DNA of 64,000 nucleotides, taken from positions 315,725 through 379,724 of the forward strand of contig NZ_JAMOZL010000009.1 in assembly GCF_023667495.1 (NCBI RefSeq), in the 5' to 3' direction. The notes beneath the pieces are model-generated. The model did no database searches, was not told the DNA's origin, and saw nothing but the letters and a program-made list of their open reading frames with translations. Position 1 is the first letter of the stretch. Each line of letters begins with the position of its first letter. Shown here one piece after another: positions 44,816 through 53,925 of this stretch. The position numbers were made by a program, and so were the translations under genes. The DNA is from Dyadobacter sp. MSC1_007. GTDB lineage: Bacteria > Bacteroidota > Bacteroidia > Cytophagales > Spirosomataceae.

Positions 44816-46107
44816 ATGCTCACCGGGTTTAGGGATGGCAATAGCGTCAGTAGCAGTTCCATGGCTTTGTCCTTGATTTGCAGTGCCGCTTTTTCCGGCA
44901 TAAAGTCCTCATTGGAAACAAAGGAAAAATCCATTTGTCCATTAAAAGTGGTTGTAATGATTGTGTTGGGATTGGCGAAAGGGCCGACCACGGTCGGACT
45001 GTAAATAGTGTCCACATTGAAGGCGCGGTAATTGGATGGAATATCGAGCCGGCCCATGTTAGAGAACATGAAATCGTTACCCACTTTGCCGTAGGTCAAA
45101 AACTTTCTTAGCAGGTGAATGCAAGAATGGGACGCTTCCATGATCATGATAAATTCATATGGGTTTAGCCTAGCCATTTGCCGGGATACCTTAGTTTGCA
45201 TATTCCGGGCATCTTCCCAGAAATCAGCACCCGCCTTTTTGTTTAGGCTGATATTCAGCGCAAGCCCAAATGCGAAAATAGTGTCCCGTTTGATTTCAGG
45301 CATATACCGGCGGATATCCACCGGGCAGGTCGCTTTCCCGTGCGCCTGATCGCCTCTTACCGCCTGGAATGCATTCAGGAACGCAAGTCCGAGCGCAGTG
45401 TTGACCGTTACGTTTTGTTCTTTACAGATCTTAAACAGCAATGAGGATTCCTCCGCGTTCAGCTTCCAGTTGATCAGGTAATCGCGCTGCCTCGGGCCTG
45501 GTTTTGTTTTTTTTGAGATAAAAATTGATGCTGTTTTGAGCCCTGCATGCACTAATGCAGCGGATAGTCTTGCTTTGAAGATTTTCTTTTTGTTCGAAAG
45601 TATTTCTTTTGGAATGAGCTCTGCAACCGAATCGAAAGCAGGCGATGTCCCGATGCTCTGATCGGGGTTATCGAGTAAAGCCAGTATATCACCCAGCATA
45701 GCCAGGCCCGAACCGCCGTCGCACATGCAGTGGTGAAATGCAAGGATCAGATCGGATATACCTTCTGATCTGATCCAGGCCAAACGCAGAAGCGGCCCTT
45801 GCCGGACGTCAAATGGTGTTGCCAGCTCACGTTTTGTCTCGCGGATCCAGTCAGAATCTCCGTTTCGCTGAGCGATCCGGACTGGAATAGGGAGCGGGTT
45901 TTCGGGCGTTATAAAATAGGGATCGCCCTTTTCATCTTCCTGGATGCATGTTTTCAGAATGGGGTATTTTTCCTGTAAACGTTCTAATGCACCAGTGAGG
46001 TAGTCAGGGTTAATATCGCCATTGATTTTGAGCGAAAATACGCCATGGAAAGGCTCTGTGCCATTACCATATAATACCCTTTCCAGAAAAAGCAGCTTTC
46101 TTTTCAT
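44812..46107 (-). CDS. Condensation-fold acyltransferase 3 (canonical HHCMCDG)
   Basis: 431 residues, first translated of the three paralogs. HHCMCDG at residues 125-131 is the canonical motif. Late stretches FMFSNMGRLDIPSNYRAF and QMDFSFVSNEDFM match the other two. Length, motif position and gene overlap point to a tandem triplication of one ancestor before divergence. As the only member with the complete motif it is the best candidate for an active acyltransferase. Confidence 0.88.
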   Translation of the reverse strand: MKRKLLFLERVLYGNGTEPFHGVFSLKINGDINPDYLTGALERLQEKYPILKTCIQEDEKGDPYFITPENPLPIPVRIAQRNGDSDWIRETKRELATPFDVRQGPLLRLAWIRSEGISDLILAFHHCMCDGGSGLAMLGDILALLDNPDQSIGTSPAFDSVAELIPKEILSNKKKIFKARLSAALVHAGLKTASIFISKKTKPGPRQRDYLINWKLNAEESSLLFKICKEQNVTVNTALGLAFLNAFQAVRGDQAHGKATCPVDIRRYMPEIKRDTIFAFGLALNISLNKKAGADFWEDARNMQTKVSRQMARLNPYEFIMIMEASHSCIHLLRKFLTYGKVGNDFMFSNMGRLDIPSNYRAFNVDTIYSPTVVGPFANPNTIITTTFNGQMDFSFVSNEDFMPEKAALQIKDKAMELLLTLLPSLNPVSI

Positions 46108-47291
46108 ACGCCTATCATCGCAAATTCTTCCAATAATGCAACCGCCTGGTTGTTCCCGCCGGCTTTGGTGAACGTTTCGCGGATATGTCGCGCCGCCAGC
46201 CGGTATTTTTCATTTTTCAGCAACTCCCATATAGTCGTCCGCAGCTCAGCGACACGCAAGCGCTTGTATCGCAGCTTGATGCCGCAACCTGCATTTTCAA
46301 TCAGGGCGGCGGTGTGGAAATGGTCGTAGGCAATGGGTGTAATCAGCATTGGAAGGCCATTCATAAACGTGTCGTTGACGGTATTAAACCCACCGTGGCA
46401 AATGACCGCGTCCATTTTAGGGATGATCTCCGATTGCGGCACAAAGCTCTGCACGATAAAGTTATCAGGCCAGTGCTCAAAAATTCCCGGATCGGTGGCA
46501 GCTACGATGGTCAGTGGCTCGTTGGCAAATGCCTCGATTAATTTTCCGAAAAACTCTTTCCGGATATCGACCAGCAACGTGCCAAGCGAAACGAACACTT
46601 TGGGTGTCGTGGCTGCTTCCAGTCGTTCCCAGTCAAAGGGCGCGTTGTTTGGCCGACCTTTTACCGGGCCTACAAATTTCATATGCGGCTCCGGATCGGA
46701 AAAGCCTGCAAATTCTTTGGAAGTAAAAACAATGTTCAGCTGATGGGAATGGATCACAAAGTCATCGGTTTCAATGCCCAGTTCCTTTTGCAATCCTTTG
46801 ATCAGCTTCTGCTGCCATTCGAATATTTTGGGGGCAGATTGGGCTGTATCGCCCATCACGTCAGGCGGCACCGGTGTGGTTGTTACGCATGGAATACCTT
46901 TGAGATAAGCGCAAAGCGCACCGGCAAACGTAATGCAGTCATTGATAATAACATCGGGCTGAAAATCGTCTACCACTCTGGAAAGCCCTTTCATCATGAT
47001 CCGGGCAAAAGGAATATAGGTTTCCTCCAGCGCCAGTTTCATCACTTCCGGCCCGGAAAGGGAAGGGCCATCATCCTGCCGTTTCAATATCCGCACAATT
47101 TCATCCTGGTGTTCTTCCAGTTCTTGATGAGGCACAATAAAGCTTCCGCCCTCCGGAATGTGTTGGCCTGCAATGGCAGTTATGCCTGTCCATACAACCT
47201 GATGCCCTCGCGCAAGCAAGCTCGCGCCTACACTGAGCGTAGGGCTGACATGACCGAAAAACGGGGGCACTACAAACATGAACCTGGCCAT
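46104..47291 (-). CDS. GT1 (MGT-type) glycosyltransferase A
   Basis: 395 residues from the ATG at 47291, chosen because the GT1 fold begins at MARFMFVVPPFFGHVSP; the stop of the preceding gene lies one base before it. N-terminal acceptor domain, then the donor-binding signature CHGGFNTVNDTFMNGLPMLI and PIAYDHFHTAAL. The residue after the final Asp is His, as in several galactose-using plant UGTs; glucose users mostly have Gln. Related bacterial enzymes glycosylate macrolides and zeaxanthin with UDP- or dTDP-sugars. Its partner is enzyme B, next to it. Confidence 0.88.
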   Translation of the reverse strand: MARFMFVVPPFFGHVSPTLSVGASLLARGHQVVWTGITAIAGQHIPEGGSFIVPHQELEEHQDEIVRILKRQDDGPSLSGPEVMKLALEETYIPFARIMMKGLSRVVDDFQPDVIINDCITFAGALCAYLKGIPCVTTTPVPPDVMGDTAQSAPKIFEWQQKLIKGLQKELGIETDDFVIHSHQLNIVFTSKEFAGFSDPEPHMKFVGPVKGRPNNAPFDWERLEAATTPKVFVSLGTLLVDIRKEFFGKLIEAFANEPLTIVAATDPGIFEHWPDNFIVQSFVPQSEIIPKMDAVICHGGFNTVNDTFMNGLPMLITPIAYDHFHTAALIENAGCGIKLRYKRLRVAELRTTIWELLKNEKYRLAARHIRETFTKAGGNNQAVALLEEFAMIGV

Positions 47292-47292
47292 T

Positions 47293-48480
47293 CTAAGAGA
47301 TTTTGATGTGTAAATTATCCAGCATATGGGCCGCTGCACGGGTTCCGCCCGCTTTTTCAAAAGAGGCTTTGATGCGTTGCGATGCCTGTTTATAGGCAGG
47401 ACCGGTTAGTATTTCTGTAACTGCATTTTTTAAATGCGTGGCTTTGAAACGGTTAAAGTTCAGCCGTACCCCGCATCCGGTATGCACCACGCGCCCCGCC
47501 ACATGCGACTGGTCATAGGCAATGGGAATGACCACCAGCGGCAGTCCGTTGGAGAGCGTTTCGCATACTGTATTATGTCCCGCGTGACAAACCACCCCGT
47601 CCAGATAGGGCAGCATTTCTAATTGGGGAATGCGATTTTGGACCAGGAAATTAGCCGGCCATTCGTCAAACAGGTTTTCGTCTGAAACCACGACCACAAA
47701 TAATGGTTCGCCGGCAAACGCCTCTATGACTTTGGCGAAAAAGTCTTTTTTGAATGCGTGATCGAAGGTCGTCCCGATCGAGACCAGGATTTTCGGTTGC
47801 GATTGCGCGTGGAACCTATCCCAGTCGAATGCAATGGAACCGGACCTGCCAGCGATCACCGGACCGGGAAACTGGTAGCAGTCTGGCAATGTCATTTCAC
47901 CGAAAAATTCCCTGGACGTAAACACCATCGTCAGCAGCTCGGAACAGGCTATCGACTTGTCTCCGGCTATGCCTAGCTCCTGTTGTAATGCTACGATCTG
48001 CTTTGCTTCCCATTCATGGATTTTGGGCAGATCTTCCATCATTTTAATCGCCGCCGGAGCTGTTACTGATGTCGCATATGGGATTTCTTTCATATAAGCG
48101 GCCGTTGCCCCGGCAAACACCTGATGGTCATTGATCACCACATCGGGGCCATACGCATCCAGCAACTGCATAATCCCGTCGAACATATAGCGGTTGAGCG
48201 GGACCAGGACCTCTTCGTAAAGGAATTTGATGCTTTCGATGCCGTAGACATTCTTTTTGGTAATCATGTCGAGGTAATCCGCATTAGCCCTTTTTTCTTG
48301 ATCATCCTGTTCATACCGGATCACAAGCAGCTCGCCGCCCTCAGGAAGTCTTTCCTGCAGAGCTTCGTCCAGGCTGATCCACGCTACCTGGTTGCCCATG
48401 CTGATCAGCTCAGCGCCGATACTCAGCGTCGGGTTAATATGCCCGGTTAACGGCGGTACTATGAATGCAAATTTTGCCAT
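47293..48480 (-). CDS. GT1 (MGT-type) glycosyltransferase B
   Basis: 395 residues, the same length as enzyme A. N-terminus AKFAFIVPPLTGHINPTLSI; donor signature CHAGHNTVCETLSNGLPLVV then PIAYDQSHVAGRV. Here Gln follows the Asp, as in glucose-specific UGTs. Sequence similarity to A shows an old duplication; the two may add successive sugars. It is 5 bases from the hydrolase gene upstream and one base from enzyme A downstream. Confidence 0.88.
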   Translation of the reverse strand: MAKFAFIVPPLTGHINPTLSIGAELISMGNQVAWISLDEALQERLPEGGELLVIRYEQDDQEKRANADYLDMITKKNVYGIESIKFLYEEVLVPLNRYMFDGIMQLLDAYGPDVVINDHQVFAGATAAYMKEIPYATSVTAPAAIKMMEDLPKIHEWEAKQIVALQQELGIAGDKSIACSELLTMVFTSREFFGEMTLPDCYQFPGPVIAGRSGSIAFDWDRFHAQSQPKILVSIGTTFDHAFKKDFFAKVIEAFAGEPLFVVVVSDENLFDEWPANFLVQNRIPQLEMLPYLDGVVCHAGHNTVCETLSNGLPLVVIPIAYDQSHVAGRVVHTGCGVRLNFNRFKATHLKNAVTEILTGPAYKQASQRIKASFEKAGGTRAAAHMLDNLHIKIS

Positions 48481-48485
48481 TGGGG

Positions 48486-49292
48486 CTAACTATTGATCAG
48501 CAGATTAGTTTCGTAAAAATCAAGCTCACGGCTCTTGTAAAAGAACCGGTACAATTCATTGCCGATGATTTCAGGCTGTTGAACAGGCACATTATGGTCG
48601 CCTGTCACAAGCAAGAGCTCGGAGTTCTCGATCTTTGAAGCCAGTATCCTGCCCGATGGCACACAATTGGAATTCTGACCGTAGATCAGAAGCGTATCGC
48701 TGCTGATCTGGCTAATGCTATCGTCCCTGAAAAAGTCTTTTTCCGCTTCCATATCCGACCGGATGCTCGTTTCCTTAAATAAGAATTCATACATCCGGTG
48801 GTTTTTTTCGAGCTGGCGCCTGCCGGCTTTCATCCGGGTAGTATCGGCAAAGTTGTCGATGTAATGGATCAGGAACTCCTTGCTGTATGTGTCGATGATC
48901 GCGAGGGTCTCCTGATCGCTCGGGTCGGGGCCTTCTATCACGGCCAGTTTATTGATCCTTTCCGGAAAGCGGGTTGCCATTTTCAAAGCGACCAATCCAC
49001 CATAACTGTAACCCGCCAAATGCGCTTTTTCAATGCCCAGTGAATCCATCAGGGCGGTCAGATCGTCGGTCATGGCAGTAAGGCCATAGCCCTGCACAGC
49101 CTTTTCGCTCATGCCATGCCCTTTCATGTCATAGAGCACGACGTGGTATTGCCGCGCCAGGATCGGGGCGATATTGAAATAATAAACAGCCAGGTTGCTG
49201 AACATGCCGTGTACCAAGATGATCGTTTCACGGCCGCCCGGGTTAAGCTCCTGTACATGCAAGCGGATATTCGGAAGGGCAATTACTGGCAT
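48486..49292 (-). CDS. Alpha/beta hydrolase of the polyketide operon
   Basis: 268 residues. Oxyanion loop LVHGMFSNLAVYYFN, YDMKGHGMSEKAV, nucleophile Ser96 in AGYSYGGLVAL and His233 in TGDHNVPV. The position where the acid Asp usually sits reads GQNSNCVP, with Ser208 in place of Asp, so the acid is either supplied from elsewhere or lost. It overlaps the ACP gene by 10 bases, and such a place beside an ACP fits a thioesterase that releases the chain. The role is inferred from location. Confidence 0.8.
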   Translation of the reverse strand: MPVIALPNIRLHVQELNPGGRETIILVHGMFSNLAVYYFNIAPILARQYHVVLYDMKGHGMSEKAVQGYGLTAMTDDLTALMDSLGIEKAHLAGYSYGGLVALKMATRFPERINKLAVIEGPDPSDQETLAIIDTYSKEFLIHYIDNFADTTRMKAGRRQLEKNHRMYEFLFKETSIRSDMEAEKDFFRDDSISQISSDTLLIYGQNSNCVPSGRILASKIENSELLLVTGDHNVPVQQPEIIGNELYRFFYKSRELDFYETNLLINS

Positions 49293-49582
49293 TCCCGGAT
49301 ATAGTTAATGATGTTTTCGAGCTTTAACTGAATGATCTCGTCCAGGTCCATATTGGACAGCCAGCCTGTGAAATCGATGTTTTCGCCGAAATGGGCCTTT
49401 ACTTTTTCTGAAAAAGCCACGATTTCAATGCTATCCATTTCCAGGTCTTTGGTAAATGAACTGGCGGGTGTGATATCCATTTCTTCGACAAATTCCTCGC
49501 CGATCACCTCGGTGATAAATTGGTTCAGTACGGTAAAGATCTCTTCGTTGCTCAGTTTAGTCTCCTGTATCAATTGGTCCAT
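49283..49582 (-). CDS. Discrete acyl carrier protein
   Basis: 99 residues. Helical ACP pattern with the phosphopantetheine site at Ser51 in DLEMDSIEIVAFSEKVKAHF, and an acidic surface. Start and stop overlap its neighbours (13 bases with the second synthase, 10 with the hydrolase). Unlike the two ACPs inside the large synthase (DLSIDSIKRMEI), this one has the DSIEIV form typical of free FAS/PKS carriers. It may hold the chain for offloading or bring a starter. Confidence 0.9.
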   Translation of the reverse strand: MDQLIQETKLSNEEIFTVLNQFITEVIGEEFVEEMDITPASSFTKDLEMDSIEIVAFSEKVKAHFGENIDFTGWLSNMDLDEIIQLKLENIINYIRECQ

Positions 49583-52500
49583 CCTATTATGTAATTATCG
49601 TGTTTGATTGTTTTGATCCATGTGTCTTTGATCCGCAGGTCGTCTTGGCGGATCTCTTCGATGACATAAGCTTTGGGATTTCCCATTAAACCTTTGCCCA
49701 GCATTTTGCCGAATGCCTCCTTGGCTACCCAGAAGCGCGTCATCCATTCATCCTGTTCTTTGGTTTTCAACAGTGATAGCTCCCAGGGCGTGAACACAAT
49801 TTCGCTGAATCCTGCGCTCCTGGGCTGGATTTCCTCTATATCGATCCCCACCGGGGCATTGGACCGAGCGATGGCGACGGCTTGCAGGTTTTTGTGGGCA
49901 AGGGAAATGTGCACCCCGTCGGTCATTTCCCCTACTGGAAACGGCCGCCCAGCCTCGTCGGACTTGATTTCGAATTCGATAGGGAAGCAGGCGCTGTTTT
50001 TCAAGCGGAGCAGCAGCATTCTGACGGCGTCCTTTACTGCCACGCGGCTGATCATCCATTCCTTTCTTTTATTGGGAAGCAATGTCCGCTGGTATGTTTT
50101 TTCGGTTTGATTAAAATATCTTTTCAATATAAAATCCCACGAAACAACACGCTGATATACATTCCGGAACAAGAACACGCCCGGCGCGACTTCTTCGGAC
50201 AGAATGTTATGCAATGGTGCCATGGATACATTCCAAAGTTTGTCGTCAATTTCAAGGCGGCGGTTCTGCCAGCCCCGGATAATGGCCCAGACTTTGTTAT
50301 TTCTTTTCAGGATAAAATCAGCGGTTGCGAATTCCTCAGTAAGCTCTGTTAAACGGCAGGTGCATTCAAAAATATCCTGCTGATCGGCCATATCGCTGTA
50401 AAATTCCACTTCATTGATCTTGACTGGAAATGCGATCCGGTCTTTGGTCAAAGTCAGTTGCAGCCAAAGTCCGAAAAGCTGGCCTGCATTGTCGAGCAGC
50501 GAACCCTTACCGGCGGCGCCAGAGATAATTCCTGTGATCCCTTTTTCAGCAACAGTGACCACTTCCCTGATTCCCTGGTAGGCAGGGCCATGGAACATAT
50601 TTTCCTGGTAGATCTGCTCGGGCGTGATGTGGATATCCAAAGGCTTGCCTATGTCGTAGAAGCTGGTTTCCGGAATGCCGTAGGAATCATCCAGTTGTAC
50701 TTCCGAATTGGCATATTTATCCAGATCCAGGTAAAGGCGGCTTGTGTTTTTCCATTCACCGGTAACCGTTTCGCGAAATGGTGCCACCACATTCATCCAT
50801 TGAAAAACCTTGATATTCATGATCTTCCGGACGAGCATTTCGGGCGCATTTTCAAGGGCGATCTCCCCGAAGAGCTCGAAGATCATCGTCATCGGGATCA
50901 CCGGGTCCATATCTTCAATGCAATGCCAGCCCGGTTTCTGTTTTAAAAGCGAGTGGTCGATCAGGTATGGGCAGTTTTCCAGTGAAATATCCAGTTGCCT
51001 GCTGAATGGCTTGCGCTGAATGGGCGGTTTGACAATGGTCAACGGGGCTGACGGAGCGATTAAGGGCTGATAATGCACCAATCCAGCTATTTCAGACTGT
51101 ATCTGCGCTATTTCACTGAGATTTTCAGAAAGCGCTTTCATGACCGGATGCGCAAAATCGTCCAGAGCCAACTCCTTTTTGGGACGTGTAATAGCCAGGT
51201 CTTTCAATGAGCTGAAATCTTTTACAAACGGGGATCCCAGTTGCAGTTTCATTAGTTTACGGTTTTCTGATCGGACCTCCGGTTGGGCACCCAGGATTGA
51301 TTCAATTCCCATAAATGACAAGTCAATGGACTTTCCTTCCACAAACAACGCCGCCATAACCCGCTGTAACTGACAAAGTCCGCTGCGGACGGCCACATTG
51401 GATGCTACTGCGCTATATGTGCTGCCTTTTAAAGTATCATCAACGAAACCAACCAGTCCGCCAGAACCTACCTGGATAAATACCCGCGCGCCTTCCTCGT
51501 ACAGTTTTTCGATGAGTTCCCGGAAACGCACCGGCTTTACCAGGTGCTCGATGCTCAAAGCCTTGATTGCTTCGAAATCTTCCGGATAAGTGTCCAGCGT
51601 GGTGGCTGACCATAACGGAATGGAAGTCTTTTGAAAGTTCATCGATTCCAGTCCGTCCAGGATCTGGCCGAGCTTATCCTTCACGAAAGGAGAGTGGAAA
51701 CCCGACTGGAACGGAAGCTGCTGATGGAAGATCTGTTTTTCTCGTAAAATGGCCGAGAATTCTTCAACGGTTTCTAGCGTACCGCACAGAATTACCTGCT
51801 GGGGACAATTGTCGATCGAAAGGTATATGTCTTTTTTGCCTTTCAGCCATGGTTCGAGCTGATCGTAGCTGCAACCTACGGCAAGAAATCTGGTGTTTTT
51901 TACTTCAAAAAGCTCTGGGTTCAGGCGTGTGAGCAAATGCAGTACGGATTCTTCGGAAGCCAGTCCCGATGATCGTCCGGCAAGCCACTCGCCCAGGCTA
52001 TGTCCGGCATTCATATCCGGTGTGATGCCCAGTTTTTTAATGGCCGAATCGAGTATCCTGCTTTTTTCAAGCAGGTTCATAGCGGTGCTGAAAACCGTGT
52101 TTTCCTCCGCATTGTCAGCAGACTCATACCTTGGTAATTTAAAATAATCCGCAACACTGTCTATTTCGCCTCCTGCCAGCCCATCCAGGCCAGGAAAGAG
52201 GAATGCCGTTTTACCACCGTTAACAAGCAATGGCTCGTTGGTATACCAGATATCCTGCTTGTTTCGCCACGCATTGTTTTTAGTCACGATCTTGATGGCT
52301 TTCGCAATGCGTTCAGGTGTCGGATCGAACACTGCAATGCGGTAAGGGCCGACCCCTGGCCCCTTTTCGTTCTGTTCCAGGGCTTGCAGCAACTCTTCGT
52401 GGCTGGGCCGTGCGAGCAACAGCACGTCATCCTTTTTAGGCGCTTCTGTTTTCTCATTTGCTGCTAAAAGGCCATTCCCATTGACATAACCATTTACCCC

Positions 52501-53925
52501 ATGTGCATGCTGATAACCTTCGATCACCACATGCGCGTTGATTCCCCCGAACCCGAATGCATTTACCCCGGCATATTTAGGCAGGCCGGATTGGTCCCAG
52601 TCCTGCAATTCCCTCACCGGCTCAAAACGGGTATCATCGAACGCCCTGACGGGCTGTTCACAATGCAGGGTGGGAGGGAGCTTGTTGTGGTATAATGCAA
52701 GAACGGTTTTGATCACGCCAGCTATCCCTGCTGCGGGCATGGCATGCCCGATCATGGATTTTACTGAGCCGATTCCGGCTTTCGGCAGGTGATTTGCCTG
52801 GCCAAAAACCTGGGCGAGGGTTTCAAGCTCGGTTTTATCACCAAGCGGAGTTCCTGTGCCGTGCGCTTCCAGGTAGCCGATCTGATCTGTGTTAATGCCG
52901 GCCATTTCCCATGCCTGGCGTATTGCCTTGGCTTGACCATGCACAGTCGGGCTCATGACGCTGGCGCCTGCGCCGTCGCTGCTTACGCCCACGCCCTGGA
53001 TCACCGCATAGATCCTCTCGCCGTCGTTAACAGCATCAGCAAGCCTTTTTAACACAATAAAGCCGCAACCTTCGCCTATCAGCAGGCCATCGGCCCGTTG
53101 GTCGAACGGACGGATCTGCTGATTTTTCGACAATGCCCCCAGCTGATTGAATATGCTCCAGAAGGGTGCATTCTGGCTGGCATGTACGCCGCCTGCGATC
53201 ATCATATCTGCCCGCCCGGAATTCAGTTCCTGGACCGCATGGTCTATTGCCAGCAGAGAACTGGCGCAGGCAGCATCTACTGTATAGGCAGTCCCTCCCA
53301 GATCGAGCCGGTTGGCAACCAGCGACGCTGTAAGATTAGGGATCAACCCCATGGCCGTATCCGGCGAAAAGCGCCCTTTTTCGCTTTGAAACTCTTTTTT
53401 TATTTTATCCAGATCTTCACTTTTTAAGTCAGGAAGAACGGTTTTCAGCATTTCAATAAGTTGTTGGCCTGTCCGCACCACTTCAATGGCGCGGGTTGCG
53501 CCTGGACCAGTATAATTGCCTTTGCCTATAATAATGCCGGTTTTTGCAAAACTGGACCCGTTTTCAAACGCGCCCGCATCCATCAATGCCCGATGGGCAA
53601 GGCTTAATGTCAGCAACTGCTCGGGTTCGGTGCCTTCTACGGCTAGTGGCAATATCCCGAACCTGATGGGGTCGAACTCAGCAAAACGGTCTATAAAACC
53701 GCCCCGCCTGCAATAGAACCGGTCGACCGCCTCAGCGCCCTGCTCAAAGAACATACTTTCCATGCGGCTTTCCGGGACCGTTTCGATCGCATCCACTTTG
53801 TTGCTAATGTTGCGCCAGAAAGCGGTCAGGTCACCCGCGCCCGGGAATATTCCCGACATGCCTGTGATAGCTATATCTGCATTTTTTCTCATGCCTTCAA
53901 CTTTATTTTCAATGAATGGAAGCAT
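49570..53925 (-). CDS. PUFA/hglE-like synthase 2: KS-AT-DH-phosphopantetheinyl transferase
   Basis: 1451 residues. KS about 15-470: active Cys220 in VDAACASSLLAIDHA, EAHGTGTPLGDKTEL and IGHAMPAAG with the two His. AT about 570-870: Ser643 in AGHSLGEWLAG, and SGFHSPFV near 740. DH about 970-1220: double hot-dog with His991 in YLIDHSLLKQ, PVIPMTMIFE, and the second-half LLDNAGQLFGLWLQ. The last 170 residues form a Sfp-like PPTase (VGIDIEEIQPRS near 1360, FWVAKEAFGKMLG near 1402). Carrying its own PPTase lets the cluster activate its own ACPs. It lacks ACP, KR and ER, which the larger synthase supplies. The ATG shares one base with the stop of that gene (TAATG). Confidence 0.9.
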   Translation of the reverse strand: MLPFIENKVEGMRKNADIAITGMSGIFPGAGDLTAFWRNISNKVDAIETVPESRMESMFFEQGAEAVDRFYCRRGGFIDRFAEFDPIRFGILPLAVEGTEPEQLLTLSLAHRALMDAGAFENGSSFAKTGIIIGKGNYTGPGATRAIEVVRTGQQLIEMLKTVLPDLKSEDLDKIKKEFQSEKGRFSPDTAMGLIPNLTASLVANRLDLGGTAYTVDAACASSLLAIDHAVQELNSGRADMMIAGGVHASQNAPFWSIFNQLGALSKNQQIRPFDQRADGLLIGEGCGFIVLKRLADAVNDGERIYAVIQGVGVSSDGAGASVMSPTVHGQAKAIRQAWEMAGINTDQIGYLEAHGTGTPLGDKTELETLAQVFGQANHLPKAGIGSVKSMIGHAMPAAGIAGVIKTVLALYHNKLPPTLHCEQPVRAFDDTRFEPVRELQDWDQSGLPKYAGVNAFGFGGINAHVVIEGYQHAHGVNGYVNGNGLLAANEKTEAPKKDDVLLLARPSHEELLQALEQNEKGPGVGPYRIAVFDPTPERIAKAIKIVTKNNAWRNKQDIWYTNEPLLVNGGKTAFLFPGLDGLAGGEIDSVADYFKLPRYESADNAEENTVFSTAMNLLEKSRILDSAIKKLGITPDMNAGHSLGEWLAGRSSGLASEESVLHLLTRLNPELFEVKNTRFLAVGCSYDQLEPWLKGKKDIYLSIDNCPQQVILCGTLETVEEFSAILREKQIFHQQLPFQSGFHSPFVKDKLGQILDGLESMNFQKTSIPLWSATTLDTYPEDFEAIKALSIEHLVKPVRFRELIEKLYEEGARVFIQVGSGGLVGFVDDTLKGSTYSAVASNVAVRSGLCQLQRVMAALFVEGKSIDLSFMGIESILGAQPEVRSENRKLMKLQLGSPFVKDFSSLKDLAITRPKKELALDDFAHPVMKALSENLSEIAQIQSEIAGLVHYQPLIAPSAPLTIVKPPIQRKPFSRQLDISLENCPYLIDHSLLKQKPGWHCIEDMDPVIPMTMIFELFGEIALENAPEMLVRKIMNIKVFQWMNVVAPFRETVTGEWKNTSRLYLDLDKYANSEVQLDDSYGIPETSFYDIGKPLDIHITPEQIYQENMFHGPAYQGIREVVTVAEKGITGIISGAAGKGSLLDNAGQLFGLWLQLTLTKDRIAFPVKINEVEFYSDMADQQDIFECTCRLTELTEEFATADFILKRNNKVWAIIRGWQNRRLEIDDKLWNVSMAPLHNILSEEVAPGVFLFRNVYQRVVSWDFILKRYFNQTEKTYQRTLLPNKRKEWMISRVAVKDAVRMLLLRLKNSACFPIEFEIKSDEAGRPFPVGEMTDGVHISLAHKNLQAVAIARSNAPVGIDIEEIQPRSAGFSEIVFTPWELSLLKTKEQDEWMTRFWVAKEAFGKMLGKGLMGNPKAYVIEEIRQDDLRIKDTWIKTIKHDNYIIGWTN

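Noticed and set aside
46683..47306. 207-codon plus-strand frame in glycosyltransferase A
   Set aside because: Shadow of the GT1 gene, which has the donor signature and operon context.
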